In this document: piece after piece, positions 9,675 to 19,729 of the stretch
Position numbering within the stretch: the stretch's first letter is position 1
How the letters are laid out: the number at the start of each line of letters is the position of its first letter
Assembly: GCA_030710605.1 (NCBI GenBank)
Contig: CP092871.1
Location: 65,057,887-65,121,886, forward strand
DNA from: Cordylochernes scorpioides
Taxonomy: Eukaryota; Arthropoda; Arachnida; Pseudoscorpiones; Chernetidae
Direction: 5' to 3'
DNA length: 64,000 nucleotides
Translations under genes and position numbers: made by a program
Notes under the pieces: generated by a model
Told to the model about the DNA's origin: nothing
Database searches by the model: none
Seen by the model: the letters and a program-made list of their open reading frames with translations, nothing else

Positions 9675-10513
9675 AGCTGAGACCTCCAGGAGAAAACCAA
9701 TTTTTCTTCATCAAGTTCAGAAACAGCTTTGACTTCCGCAGTCTTCGCCTGCTTATCTGGGCAGCAATTTGCAAAATGGCCTGTTTTTGAACACAGGTTA
9801 CATTTCTGTCCTTCAGCACGGCAAGCCTGTCCTTCCCTGTGGGTGAAACCTCCGTACTTTGGACATCGTGATCTTGTTTTGGCTGACTTCTCCTTCTTCT
9901 TCGAAGGCTGCTGTTGTTGTTTCGGTGATTGTTTCTTCGAGTTGAACTTCACCTGATTGACCTTTTGGCTTGTTGAGGGACGCTGCAGGTCGACTTGCTG
10001 CTGTCGAACGGCTTCCTGCTGTCGAACCATTTTCACCGCCTTTTCCAAAGTCAGTTCGCTGTCCAACTGCATTCTTTTAGATAAAGCTTTGTCCCTCACT
10101 CCTACCACTATTCGGTCACGGATCAACTGTTCATGAAGACCCTCAAATTCGCAACTATCAGCCAATTTGTACAATGAAGTGATGAATTCGTCCACTGGCT
10201 CCCGATCCTCTTGGATTCTTGAATTAAATTTCGCACGTTCGTAGATAATATTCTTTCTGACACAGAAGTGGCTGTCGAACGCCTTGAGAACGGAATCAAT
10301 TTTCGTTGCCTCTTCCTCCTTTTCGAACTTGAAGGCCCTGAATATATCATCCGCGCGGTCGCCCATCAAGTACATGAACAAATCGATCATGTCCGCCTCC
10401 TCTTTCTTCTTCATTCCACTGACCACGAGGTATCGTTCGAATCTCTTCCTCCATTTGGGCCATTCGTTGGGAGTCGAGAAGTCGAAAGTTTCTGGAGGTT
10501 GAATCTGAGCCAT
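9602..10513 (-). CDS. gag: gypsy B Gag
   Basis: A 303-codon ORF starting MAQIQPPETFDFSTPNEWPK and overlapping the protease ORF. The capsid-like region (about residues 15-175) has the WxxWRKRFERYL and YLMGDRADD motifs usual in K02A2.6-like Gag proteins. A Gln-rich basic linker follows, then two zinc knuckles near residues 218-250 (second: CNLCSKTGHFANCC). The first knuckle reads CPKYGG, lacking its second Cys. The last 25 or so residues are probably beyond the natural Gag/Pol junction. Confidence 0.85.
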   Translation of the reverse strand: MAQIQPPETFDFSTPNEWPKWRKRFERYLVVSGMKKKEEADMIDLFMYLMGDRADDIFRAFKFEKEEEATKIDSVLKAFDSHFCVRKNIIYERAKFNSRIQEDREPVDEFITSLYKLADSCEFEGLHEQLIRDRIVVGVRDKALSKRMQLDSELTLEKAVKMVRQQEAVRQQQVDLQRPSTSQKVNQVKFNSKKQSPKQQQQPSKKKEKSAKTRSRCPKYGGFTHREGQACRAEGQKCNLCSKTGHFANCCPDKQAKTAEVKAVSELDEEKLVFSWRSQLWRIHLISMMMKASAGGDGQQKSK

Positions 10514-10595
10514 GTTGAATTATCTTCCAAGGTACTCAAAAATCGATATTTTGCAATATACGGGTTCGTATTTTATCCAGTTATCGCTGCCACCA

Positions 10596-10731
10596 TGTTT
10601 TAATGTCCATCCATACAGAGTACAAAACAACAACAGACTCACCCGTGCAGGCAAGGTCACGCTCCGCTGCGTCACGTGGGAAAACATAGGTACATGTTTT
10701 CTTACATGTTCTCAGCACAAGTGACATCACA
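10596..10731 (-). repeat. gypsy B 5' LTR, with primer-binding site
   Basis: 136 bp with TG/CA ends (plus strand TGTTTTAATG to GTGACATCACA), placed exactly between the interrupted F RNase H and the B leader. Next to it, at 10585-10595, the minus strand reads TGGTGGCAGCG, the same primer-binding site as element C; it is complementary to a tRNA ending CGCTGCCA-CCA, which fits tRNA-Leu. No partner LTR remains. Confidence 0.7.
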
Positions 10732-11639
10732 GCACTTGGTGGATCGTTCTCAAGCGGGCTCCTTGACAGACAATCGGCATCCTTATGTTTGCGTCTGCTC
10801 TTGTAGATAACGGTCACGTCAAATTCTTGCAACTTCAGCGCCCATCTTGACAAACGGCCAGAAGGATCTTTCTGCCCTACCAACCAACATAGAGAATGAT
10901 GGTCAGTGACAACCGTGAATGGTCGACCAAACAAATATGGGCGGAATTTGCTAATAGACCAGACTACAGCAAGGCATTATTTTTTCGTTGTAGAATAGTT
11001 ATTTTCAGCCTCTGTCAAGCTTCTAGATGCATAAGCTATAGGCCGCTCCTTTCCACCTTGTATTTGTAGAAGAACAGCTCCAATACCATGTCCGCTTGCA
11101 TCAGTGTGTAGATGGGTATCAGCGGATTCATCAAAGTGTCCTAAGACAGGCTCTGAAATTAGAGCTGTTTTAAGGACTTCAAACGCTTTCTCTTGAGCTG
11201 CATCCCAATAAAATTGTTTTTCAGTCTTCAGTAGGTCATGAAAAGATCTAGCTTTGTCGGCAAAGTTCTCAATAAATCTTTGGTAATAGGAACATAATCC
11301 AAGAAAGCTCTTCAGTTCAGAGATATTCCTTGGCCTCGGAAATTTAGAGACGGCTTCAACTTTATCTGGATCTGGATGAATTCCATTGGCGTCAACAAGT
11401 TGTCCCAAAATCTTTATCCTCCTTGATCCAAAAAGACACTTTTTGTGGTTCAAGCTTAGTCCAGCTTTCTGGATGCAGATTAATACAAGTTGTAGACGAC
11501 GTAGATGTTCTTCAAAGGTAGGTGCGTAAACTACGATGTCGTCCAGGTAGCAAAGGCACATGTTCCATTTAAGACTGCCCAGAACACTATCTATCATCCT
11601 TTCAAACGTTGCTGGAGCATTGCAAAGACCGAAAGGCAT
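10732..11639 (-). pseudogene. pol: gypsy F RT catalytic half and RNase H
   Basis: RT motifs MPFGLCNAPATFERM, catalytic CYLDD near 11550 and FLGLCSYYQRFI, then RNase H ([33 protein letters not shown]). A frameshift in a T6 run near 10978 splits RNase H (STTEKECLAV expected). The reading stops at 10732, where LTR B begins, so the integrase of F is absent from the window. A second gypsy lineage, distinct from A and B. Confidence 0.85.
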
Positions 11640-12169
11640 TACTTGGAATTCATACAGCCCATCTGGAGTGATGAAAGCAGTTTTCTCCCTGTCTTTTCGT
11701 CCACTTCAATCTGCCAATACCCGGACCGAAGATCCATCGTGGAGAAGTAACTAGATCTGGCTAAACTGTCCAAGGCATCGTCAATGCGTGGCAGCGGGTA
11801 AACATCTTTTTTTGTTATCTTATTTAATCGACGGTAATCTACGCAAAATCTCCAGGTCCCGTCTTTCTTTCGAACTAGAATAACTGGAGATGACCAAGGA
11901 CTTTCAGAGGGCTTCACGATGTGATTTTCAATCATCTTGTTCACTTCATCTTGAATTAGTCGTCGTTCACTTGGTGCTACTCTATAGGGCCGCTGTTTGA
12001 TAGGAGACTGGTCGCCTGTGTTTATCTTGTGCTTCACAGTACTGGTGGGCTTAATAGGAGTACTCCCAAAGTCAAATATGTCAATAAACTCGTCAAGGCA
12101 TGAAACAAGCTGTAACCTTTGAATTTCAGACAGCCTGGATCTAGAGTAAGGTTTATCTTCTGTGACCAT
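11640..12169 (-). pseudogene. pol: gypsy F RT N-terminal half
   Basis: Fingers and palm start: [52 protein letters not shown]. The frame breaks near 11690, just before the expected TAFITPDG segment, by a one-base change. The ORF overlaps the protease ORF (12034-12849) because of another frameshift near 12130. Confidence 0.85.
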
Positions 12170-12849
12170 TCACGTGACTTTAGCTGCGTTTCTTGTAACT
12201 TATCGCTGGATTCAATAAGACTGCAGATATTCCCATTCTCATAACTTTCCATGGTGCACATATTCATTCCTGATGGAATCAGTTGCGGCCAAGACGCTCC
12301 TTTCGCCACCCAAATGCTACCTCGGCCGTGTCGAAATGTAACCAATGAGTTTGGTATAAGAACTTCCTTTCTTAATAATAAGTCCTTAGTAGTTGAGACT
12401 AAAACATCTCTAACACCGCATACTTCTTCGTTTATCACACTGATCTTCTTTATTGATTTAGGCGGGATGACAAAGTCGTCGGAAGCAAACAATCTCTGGG
12501 TTTCCTCCTCTCGAGATTCCAGGACGGAGGTTTCCCCGAGATGGAGTTCATTTTTGCCACAATCAATGACGGCTTCGGTGGCCTTGAAGAAGTCACATCC
12601 GAATATGATGTCATGGCTGCATTCCACCATAACAACGAATTCAAAGGATATCTTCAGACCATTAACTTCTATGTTCAGGACACATTTTCCTAGGGTCTCT
12701 ATTAAATTTTTATTTGCGGCTTTAAGAATGGGACCTGGTTCTTTGAAGAGAGGTGTCTTTAGTTCGCGTCGAAATTTGTCTGAAATAACAGAAAAGTCGG
12801 CTCCTGAATCCACCAATGCTTTAATTTTGCGTCCATTTATTTCGACCAT
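12034..12849 (-). pseudogene. pol: gypsy F aspartic protease and linker
   Basis: Protease active site ALVDSGADFSVIS near residues 11-23, flap and second signature (HDIIFGCDFF) near residues 79-88, then a linker of about 130 residues leading to the RT. The first residues, VEINGRKIKALVDSGAD, are standard for gypsy Pol. The tail after about 12130 is out of frame. Confidence 0.85.
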
Positions 12850-12935
12850 AACAAAATTTTCTTTTAATTTAGCGGCGATATACCCTGGAGGATTTTCCTC
12901 AATGGCGACCTCACCCCCGTTAGAAGCCGCTCCAC

Positions 12936-14090
12936 TTAGTTTTTCACATTCTGAGGCATGGGAGAACGGCTGAAACGACGGGCTGGCGACTGGGATTGTC
13001 TTCGGGCAGGCGACCTTGCGCGGCTTGGATTTGGGGTAGAGCTCCGGTAGAAGTACGTCGAGGTTTGGGGCGTTACATAGTCGTCGTCGGCGTCATATCT
13101 CGGGGGTCGACTCGAAAATCCATCATTTCTTCCTTCTCCGCCATTCCTTGACCTGGCTTCAGCGAAGACCTGCCGTCGTTCCCTACAATAACGGACGACA
13201 TGTCCGGGTCGTCCGCAGTGGAAGCAGATAGGTTTGTCGTCGTAGGTTCTCCAATGTTCCGTATTCCTGGGTTGGGTTGGTCGGTCGATATTATAATAGG
13301 GCGTTCGTGGTTGTTGTTGTACCACGTTGACTTGTGGTCTGGTAGGTTGTAGAGCACGGCTGACCTCTTCCCTCACAGTCTGTTCCAGGGCGTTCACCTC
13401 TCGGAGAGGATTGACCACTTCAGGTGCTGAGAAAACCTTTTGTATCTCTTCTCTAACGATGCGGCGAATTAAGCCGGCCAAGTCGTCTGAGTCGTCAACA
13501 CACGAAATGGGCATTACGTTTGACAACCTGGCGAATTTCGTACGGCCGATCCTGCGCTGCTTGACGGTTGTCAGATGACGACAAAACTTCAGGATCTCAT
13601 CTACTCTCTGTATGTCTTTCGCCACCAATACCTGGTATGTGTCTTCCGAAATTCCCTTTATAATGTGAGCAACTATCTCACCTTCTTCCATGCGAGGGTT
13701 CACCTGGTGGCAGAGACTAAGAATCTCCTGGATGTATGACTCGCTGGATTCCTCGGTCTTCTGTGCTCTTGACTTCAGAACTTCCTCGGCGCGTCGAGCA
13801 GAATCCTCCTGCAGTCCGAACACACCACGGAATGCGTCTTCAAAGCTTCTCCACGAGTTGAGTGATTCTTCGTTATTATTAAACCACCTTCCAGCAGTTC
13901 CGTTCAAGTAAAATTCGACGTTGGCAAGCTTCAAGGTCTCGTCCCATCTGTTGTACTTCGACACTCTCTCGTACTCTTTCAACCATTGTCCAGGGTTTAT
14001 ATTTCCATCTCCCGAAAAGGTAGAAGGATCTCGTTGGCGCTGACAAGGGAGGTAGGATCCGCTAACAGTAGGTCTGTGGTCGTCTTCCAT
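12936..14090 (-). CDS. gag: gypsy F Gag
   Basis: I choose the ATG at 14090 (MEDDHRPT) because upstream sequence runs into the primer-binding site and LTR. Retrotransposon Gag core at about residues 20-150 (FSGDGNINPGQWLKEYE, WRSFEDAFRGVFG), a region with RRIVREEIQKVF, then one CCHC knuckle CFHCGRPGHVVRYC and an Arg/Ser-rich tail. Stop at 12936. Intact over its length. Confidence 0.85.
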   Translation of the reverse strand: MEDDHRPTVSGSYLPCQRQRDPSTFSGDGNINPGQWLKEYERVSKYNRWDETLKLANVEFYLNGTAGRWFNNNEESLNSWRSFEDAFRGVFGLQEDSARRAEEVLKSRAQKTEESSESYIQEILSLCHQVNPRMEEGEIVAHIIKGISEDTYQVLVAKDIQRVDEILKFCRHLTTVKQRRIGRTKFARLSNVMPISCVDDSDDLAGLIRRIVREEIQKVFSAPEVVNPLREVNALEQTVREEVSRALQPTRPQVNVVQQQPRTPYYNIDRPTQPRNTEHWRTYDDKPICFHCGRPGHVVRYCRERRQVFAEARSRNGGEGRNDGFSSRPPRYDADDDYVTPQTSTYFYRSSTPNPSRARSPARRQSQSPARRFSRSPMPQNVKN

Positions 14091-14190
14091 TTCTATTCGT
14101 TGTGGCAAAGGTTGAAGAATTGGTTCACGTCCCTGTAGACGTCGACTTCTTCGAAGTTCCGTCACGCTACCCAGCGTCTCCACCAAAATA

Positions 14191-14341
14191 TGTCGCGGAG
14201 ATAAATAAGGCAAGGGCAAGTCTGGGGATAATCAATTTATTATAAGGAGTATAGGGAGAGAGAGTTTTGTACAACTTACCCCCAGTTAAGGTTAATCCTG
14301 AATGAACAGCGTTAGCCACCGTCCCGTTTTCCTTATTTACA
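14191..14341 (-). repeat. gypsy F 5' LTR
   Basis: 151 bp with TG/CA ends (plus strand TGTCGCGGAG to CTTATTTACA). On the minus strand an AATAAA lies near its end, and TTTTGGTGGAGACGCTGGG follows at about 14170-14188 as candidate primer-binding site. The partner LTR is missing because F is cut by B. Confidence 0.6.
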
Positions 14342-14435
14342 GATCAGCCTCCCAGCAGCCCCCACACCGGTGGTCCCCCCCGGGGTCCAGGGATGATTGA
14401 CAGTTGTCCCATCTGGATGGAGCTACTTGACAATA
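14342..14435. other. short unassigned GC-rich junction
   Basis: 94 bp between the F LTR and the point where LINE D' breaks off. GC-rich at 14345-14385. Nothing recognisable. Confidence 0.4.
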
Positions 14436-15184
14436 TAAAAAGTAATGGCGATAGTGGCTCTCCTTGTAAAACGCACGAATGTATCTTAATATTTTCTGTA
14501 ATTGATCCCCTCCATCTGACTGCCACAGTCGCCTGTTCGTAGTAATTTCGAATTGCAGGTATAAATTGATAGCTCACGCCCAGATTGGTTAATTTCTTCC
14601 AGAGTAATGAGTGAGGAACTGTATCAAATGCCTTTCTCAAATCTACAAAAAATACATATAATTTTCCTCTCTTTTTCCTCAGTGAAAGTTGTATTAGAGT
14701 GGTCAATGTGAATATCAGATCCACACACGATCGGCCCCTTCGGAAACCCGCCTGATTTTCGGGAATGACGTTTCTTCTTTCTACCCATTCATTCAGTCTT
14801 GATCTTAGTATTGTCGTAAAAAGTTTCGATAAATTACTTATCAGTGCTATACCACGATAATTTGAAGGGTTGTCTTTGTCACCGCTTTTAAAGATTGGAT
14901 GTATGATCGATTTAGTCCATATTGTAGGATAGTGTCCCATTATCAGAGTATATTGTAAAATTGTTCTAATAAACCCATGTATGAGTCTGGGAGTACTTTT
15001 ATTATTTCATTGGGGATGTCAAAGGTCCACTTGCCTTGTTATTTTTCAAATCTCTGATTGCCCTGCCTATCTCTTCGGAAGTTATCTCTGGATCAAGTAT
15101 TGGATCGCTCGGCGAGATCCTCACTTCTATATTACAAATCTTCTCTTTTTCCTCAATACTCATTAATTCGCAATAAAATTCGTG
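14436..15184 (-). pseudogene. LINE D' RT N-terminal part
   Basis: RT motifs IIHPIFKSGDKDNPSNYRGI, NQAGFRRGRSCVDLI and FFVDLRKAFDTV; breaks off at LSPLLFIL, before the YADD box. Nearly identical to the same part of LINE D (24180-24563 and 41026-41145). Between 14940 and 15184 the linker to the endonuclease ORF has frameshifts. Confidence 0.85.
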
Positions 15185-16559
15185 CTATTCCTGTACAGTA
15201 ATTTCTTCTTGAATTTTTGTTGCTCTTTTAAATAGCGCAATGGTCTTCCAAAAGGACTTTGAATCTTTTATATATCTCAATATTTCTTGTTTTTCCTGAA
15301 TATATTTCTTTCTTTTATCATCTAATAAACCGAGATATTTCTTTCTATGGTGAGCATAGCTTTCAAGGTCTTCCTTTCTGTTGGTTCTACGGTATTCCTT
15401 CAGACTTTCTTTTGTTAGCTTTTTCATCTCGTAACAGTTTTTGTCAAACCATGGTTTAGATTCTCCGGGGGCACCCTTAGTTAAATACATTATTCCTGAT
15501 GTTGACATTGCCTCAGTAATTCTTTGAGTGAAAGTATTTACGGAGCTATCGAGATTTGATATTTTTACTACTTGCAATTCCTTTAATTCCTGTTTAAATG
15601 TCTTAATTCCCTCAGCTGTCCATCTGTATCTCGTAACACCATATTCTTCTACCTTAGATTTATTTTCATAGGTGTTTTGGACTGTTATCTTCAGGATAAG
15701 AGGAAGGTGATCTGAGTACATCTGGGTTTCTATCCTGAAGTCTGATATTTTTCCCAGTATTCCTTGTGAAACTATGCAGTAAATCAATAGTTGATGAGCC
15801 TCTCTCCGAAACATATGTAAAGTCTCCCTCTCTATCTCCTGTTGATCGTCCGTTGATTATTGTCAGCGAATTGTCCTCGAGAAGTCCTTCAGCCAGTGAT
15901 GAAATTATTAGATCTCTTGCCTTTCTTTCGGAAACTAAAGAGAGTTGAAGATTTGTTTGATTATACAGTCCGCCGAGCCCTCCAGTTCTAATATTTAAAT
16001 CCCCAATTATAATTAGTTCTTTCCCGTCAGTTATCTGTTTTTCCATATATTTAGTTAATCTAGCTAAGTTATTCTGGTACAGTTCGTTTGGAGGGAGATA
16101 TACAAATATCAAGCAGGTGGTAGGTTTGTCGGTTCCTATGTTTTGTGATAAGAAAATCGATATCCAGATGTTATCCTTTTCTGTACTGTGCAACCTGTAA
16201 TGTCCCACTTTTTTGACACCCACAATTATTCCTCCTGATCCCCTTCCCCTTTCTGTGGTCTTAGTTGCCGGATGTTCAAAAATTTGGAAATCCTTTAATG
16301 TTATATTTGTGAGATTTATACACCATGTTTCAAGTAAAGCGAAGATCTCGTAATTTTTAATGTACTCGAGAAGTGGAAAAAGAGAGAGCAACCTAAAAAG
16401 TCCTTTTATATTCCAGCATATTATTGTGTTTACCGTAACTTTTGTTTTTTTAAAGCTAATAGTCCTAAAACCTTTTTGTGAATCTTTATTTATTTGTATT
16501 TTATTTTGTAGTATCTGTAAAGTTTCTGAGTTGTCAACATCATTTCGGGACTGCGTCAA
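15185..16559 (-). pseudogene. LINE D' AP-like endonuclease
   Basis: Apurinic endonuclease domain in 15666-16559: IICWNIKGL, LLETWC, IIIGDLNIRTG and STIDLL are the expected metal-binding and catalytic blocks. A frameshift in the overlap at 15666-15814 moves the end of the domain (SDHLPLI) and the linker before RT into the 15185-15814 frame. This enzyme nicks target DNA for target-primed reverse transcription. Confidence 0.85.
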
Positions 16560-16676
16560 CTGCTATGATGTAAAGCCCTTTTCACCAACCACTCTACCGT
16601 CAACGACTTCGTATTTTTGTCCGTTTGCAAGAAGCTTATTGTCTCTTAATTTTGAGCGTATTCCTTTTTCAGATAG

Positions 16677-17461
16677 TTATTTCTTCTTAGAAATCATTAA
16701 GCGGCGTTGTTCTCGGGTCTTCAGAGTGTAATCTTTGTTTACAAAAATTTTATCATCTCTGAATTTGTAGGAATTCCTAAGTAGTGCACTTATTGTGGTT
16801 TGTTTCGGAATTTCAACCAAAATTGGCGCGTTAGGTTTCTTTGAAAGCCGATGACAACGCATTATATCCGATTCGACTTGTATTTGCATCTTTTCATTTA
16901 TCGCCGTAACTAATTTGCATAAAGTTTCATCTGAGTTTTCGGCTTCGGGCCCTTTTATACCGTAAAATATAAGGTTATTTTCCCTTATTTTCCTGTCCAA
17001 CATGTCACCATGATCCTCTAGACTTTTTATTCTTAAATCGTTTTTTGTGGCTAATTCCAAGCATGTTTTCTGTGAAGTTTCGATAACGGTCAATCTTTGA
17101 TCCCATTCCTCGAACTTTTGTTCAATGTTTTGTAATCTAGTTTCTGGCCTTCTCCTAAAGTCCTTAGCTCTGTATGGATTTGTTTAACAATAGATTTGAG
17201 ATCATCTTCAATAACTTCCTTTGTCTCAGTAGTTTGTACAGTCGACAGAGTTGTTTGCTTTTTTGTAGGGGGCCCGGGGTTAAGTTCCACGCCACCAATG
17301 ATCAGTAGAATGGCAATCACTCTTATCAAGTAGGCAGAGGAATACTTTTGAGTTAGCGTAAGGTGGCAGGATGGGTACATTTTGTTATTATAAGTTGAAT
17401 TCATCGTACTTCTCAACGAGAAATTTAGGCTCTTTAATGCAAACGATAAACAACAATGCAA
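16677..17461 (-). pseudogene. LINE D' ORF1, 2A-like leader, coiled coil and RRM
   Basis: Likely start is the ATG at 17404. A hydrophobic segment (YLIRVIAILLII) is followed directly by GGVELNPGP at 17267-17296, matching the 2A ribosome-skipping consensus (D-x-E-x-N-P-G-P) except Gly for Asp. A charged coiled-coil region follows, then after a frameshift near 17093 an L1-like RRM segment (NNLIFYGIKG, RCHRLSKKPNAPILV) and a basic end (TREQRRLMISKKK). Function known for the family: RNA-binding chaperone of the retrotransposition particle. Confidence 0.75.
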
Positions 17462-17639
17462 GTACTATGTATGTAAATTTCATCTTTTTTTATCTTGTGG
17501 TGTCTGATTTTAGAAAAAAAGTAAGATTTAACAGTAAGTGCTAAGATTATATTTGGGGTATAGTATTACTAATTTAATTATATCTTTAAGATTAGGTTCA
17601 TTAAATATTAAATTAGATTATTAAAAGTATATTTACCGG
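17462..17639. other. AT-rich spacer between LINE D' and gypsy A2
   Basis: Probable 5' untranslated part of LINE D' and junction with A2. No ORF or clear repeat end. Confidence 0.4.
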
Positions 17640-18182
17640 GAGCGAATGCACGTGCTGCTTGCAGTTTGGCCTCCTGGCGGGCGAATCCCGGCACCGACTC
17701 ATCAAGAATTCTATCAACTACGCTGCGGGCCTCAAGGCTTACAAGCATACTATTTACAGAAAGTACGCATAGGTACGCAGCTCAACATCGACCGCAAGGA
17801 AATGATCAATGCTCTCACTTAAGGAATGCACTCTTACAGTCGCAATCTCCTACTGATTGCAACACCCCAGCAGCCCGTCGGAATGGTTCACTCTGGCCAG
17901 GATAATGGGATCGGCGGAGCCCCGAGTCGTTCCGGCACATTCTCTCCCACAGAACGCCCAAACAATCTGTTAAGGCGCTCATCCGAAGAAGTGCCTCATA
18001 CCCAGAAGCGACCAAGAGGATCTCCCTCCACCCCACCTACACCATGCAAGCACTGCCAAGGGCCCCACTGGAACAATCAATGCCCACAACGGTCCACCTT
18101 GCCTGGACAGCTTGCCGATCATCTTCGACTATCGACACCACCGCGGTATTTTCGTGACCCAAAAGACAGCACTACCAAGTAA
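17640..18182 (+). pseudogene. gag: gypsy A2 gag remnant
   Basis: Homologous to A1 gag: LNIDRKEMINALT then a TAA where A1 has a Glu codon, later the knuckle CKHCQGPHWNNQC (C-X2-C-X3-H-X4-C) at about 18038-18076. Frameshifts scramble 17640-17830. The last 70 bases overlap the protease frame, which is +1 relative to gag exactly as in A1. Confidence 0.75.
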
Positions 18183-18582
18183 CCAGAAGTACGACCCACA
18201 CGCTATTAATGGCGTAAGTACCCTGACTCTCAAGTTGCTACTTGCCAACCATTTGTTTTCATTTCTAATAGATACTGGCTCTAATATTAATATTATTTGT
18301 TTGAAGCAATTCAAAACATTAAGAACTAAAATGTCACTTTTAAATTATGATGTTACTATTAGGACATTGTCTCATAATATCCAACCTGTAGGATTTGCAT
18401 TTATTTTGGTTACTGTAGGATCCATTAAGGAACACTTGTTATTTTATATAATAGATAATGATCTACCATTCGACATTTTATCTTTAAATTCATTGGGGAT
18501 ATTTCGATTAACTATTGATTTCTTTTCAAAAATATTATATCAGGATGATATCATGTTAGCACCGTCACAATATTGTTTTTAA
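18112..18582 (+). pseudogene. pol: gypsy A2 protease
   Basis: Active site FLIDTGSNINIICLKQF at 18259-18309 and the second signature FDILSLNSLGIF near 18471, the same layout as A1 (FGILSIDTL). The frame closes at 18582, before RT. Confidence 0.8.
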
Positions 18583-19729
18583 AGATTATTTTACGCCTCC
18601 ATTAAAAAACTTTACAATTCAACACGACCCTGATAACCATACCATACCCCACACTACTCAATCTTTTCCTCATGATAACCTTAATAGTACCACAAATGCA
18701 GAAAATTATATAGTTGCACATCCTCATCTAATAAATGAATGTAAAATTCTTATTAGAGAAAATATTGGTTTGTTTCCTATCGATAAGTTTTCAGTACCTG
18801 CTTTAAATATCGACCCGGTTAAATTTACCTAACAGTGATAAGATTATAACACTAAGACCATATAGAATACCATATAACGATTACCCTGAAATAAAAAATC
18901 AAATAGAGAAAATGTTAGAAAATGAAATAATAGAACCATCGAATAGCCCATATGCCGCTCCCGTAACACTTGCCAGAAAAAGGGATGGCTCGAAACCTTT
19001 TTGCGTAGATTTTAGAAAACTTAACGAATTAATGTCTGTAGATAACTATCCCATACAACTAATATAAACAGTACTAGATCAATTATCTAATTCCAAATAC
19101 TTTTCCACCATAGATATAACCTCCGCCTTCTGGCAAATTCCGATCCATCCAGAATCTAGGCCCCCCTACTTTCATTTGTAACCCACCTGGAGCAATACCA
19201 TTTTAATAGACTACCATTTGGTCTCAAATTAAGTCCCCAAATATTCGAAAGGCAGTTAAATCAATTGATACAGAAACACAAATTAACATTTACTAATCAT
19301 TATTTTGATGACTTCATATCCATTCTAACAGTTTAGAGGAACACTTAGGACACTTACAGGAATTTTTTCACTTTTGTAAATTAGAAAATATAAAATTAAA
19401 TCTTAATAAATGCTAGTTTTTCAGGACATCTATTGACTACCTGGGATATAAGATCAGTTCAGCTACCTGCACTCCACTTGTTAGAAATATAGATGTAATT
19501 AATGCCATAAAACCCTCTACTAATGTAAAAACCTTGCAATCATTCCCCCCTAGGCGCCATTGATGTTTACAACAAATTCATTCCAGATTATGCGCGCATT
19601 AGAAATTATCTAAATCAACTTATGAAAAAAGAACGTTAAATGGGAATGGACGTCAGACTGTCAAAACGCGTTTGACAAACTTAAACAACTACTTTCATCA
19701 GGTCCCATTCTCCATCTTTATAATCAGAT
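18583..19729 (+). pseudogene. pol: gypsy A2 decayed reverse transcriptase
   Basis: RT homology is continuous with A1 in pieces: the pre-RT LRPYRIPYN segment near 18851, the FCVDFRKLNEL box near 19000, LPFGLKLSPQIFERQ near 19210 and YFDDF near 19301. Several frameshifts and indels, including a C-run expansion near 19157 and 19546, make every frame short. Dead RT. Confidence 0.8.

Larger units (their letters stand above)
5979..10731 (-). mobile_element. gypsy B, minus strand, 3' end truncated
   Basis: Reads from the 5' LTR at 10596-10731 leftwards through gag, protease, RT, RNase H and integrase to 6000. Only about 20 bases follow the integrase stop before the A1 block, and no copy of its own LTR is found there, so the 3' LTR is missing. 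Domain order and the Gag type match the gypsy group often annotated as K02A2.6-like. The RT is split by a 585-bp insertion. Confidence 0.8.
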
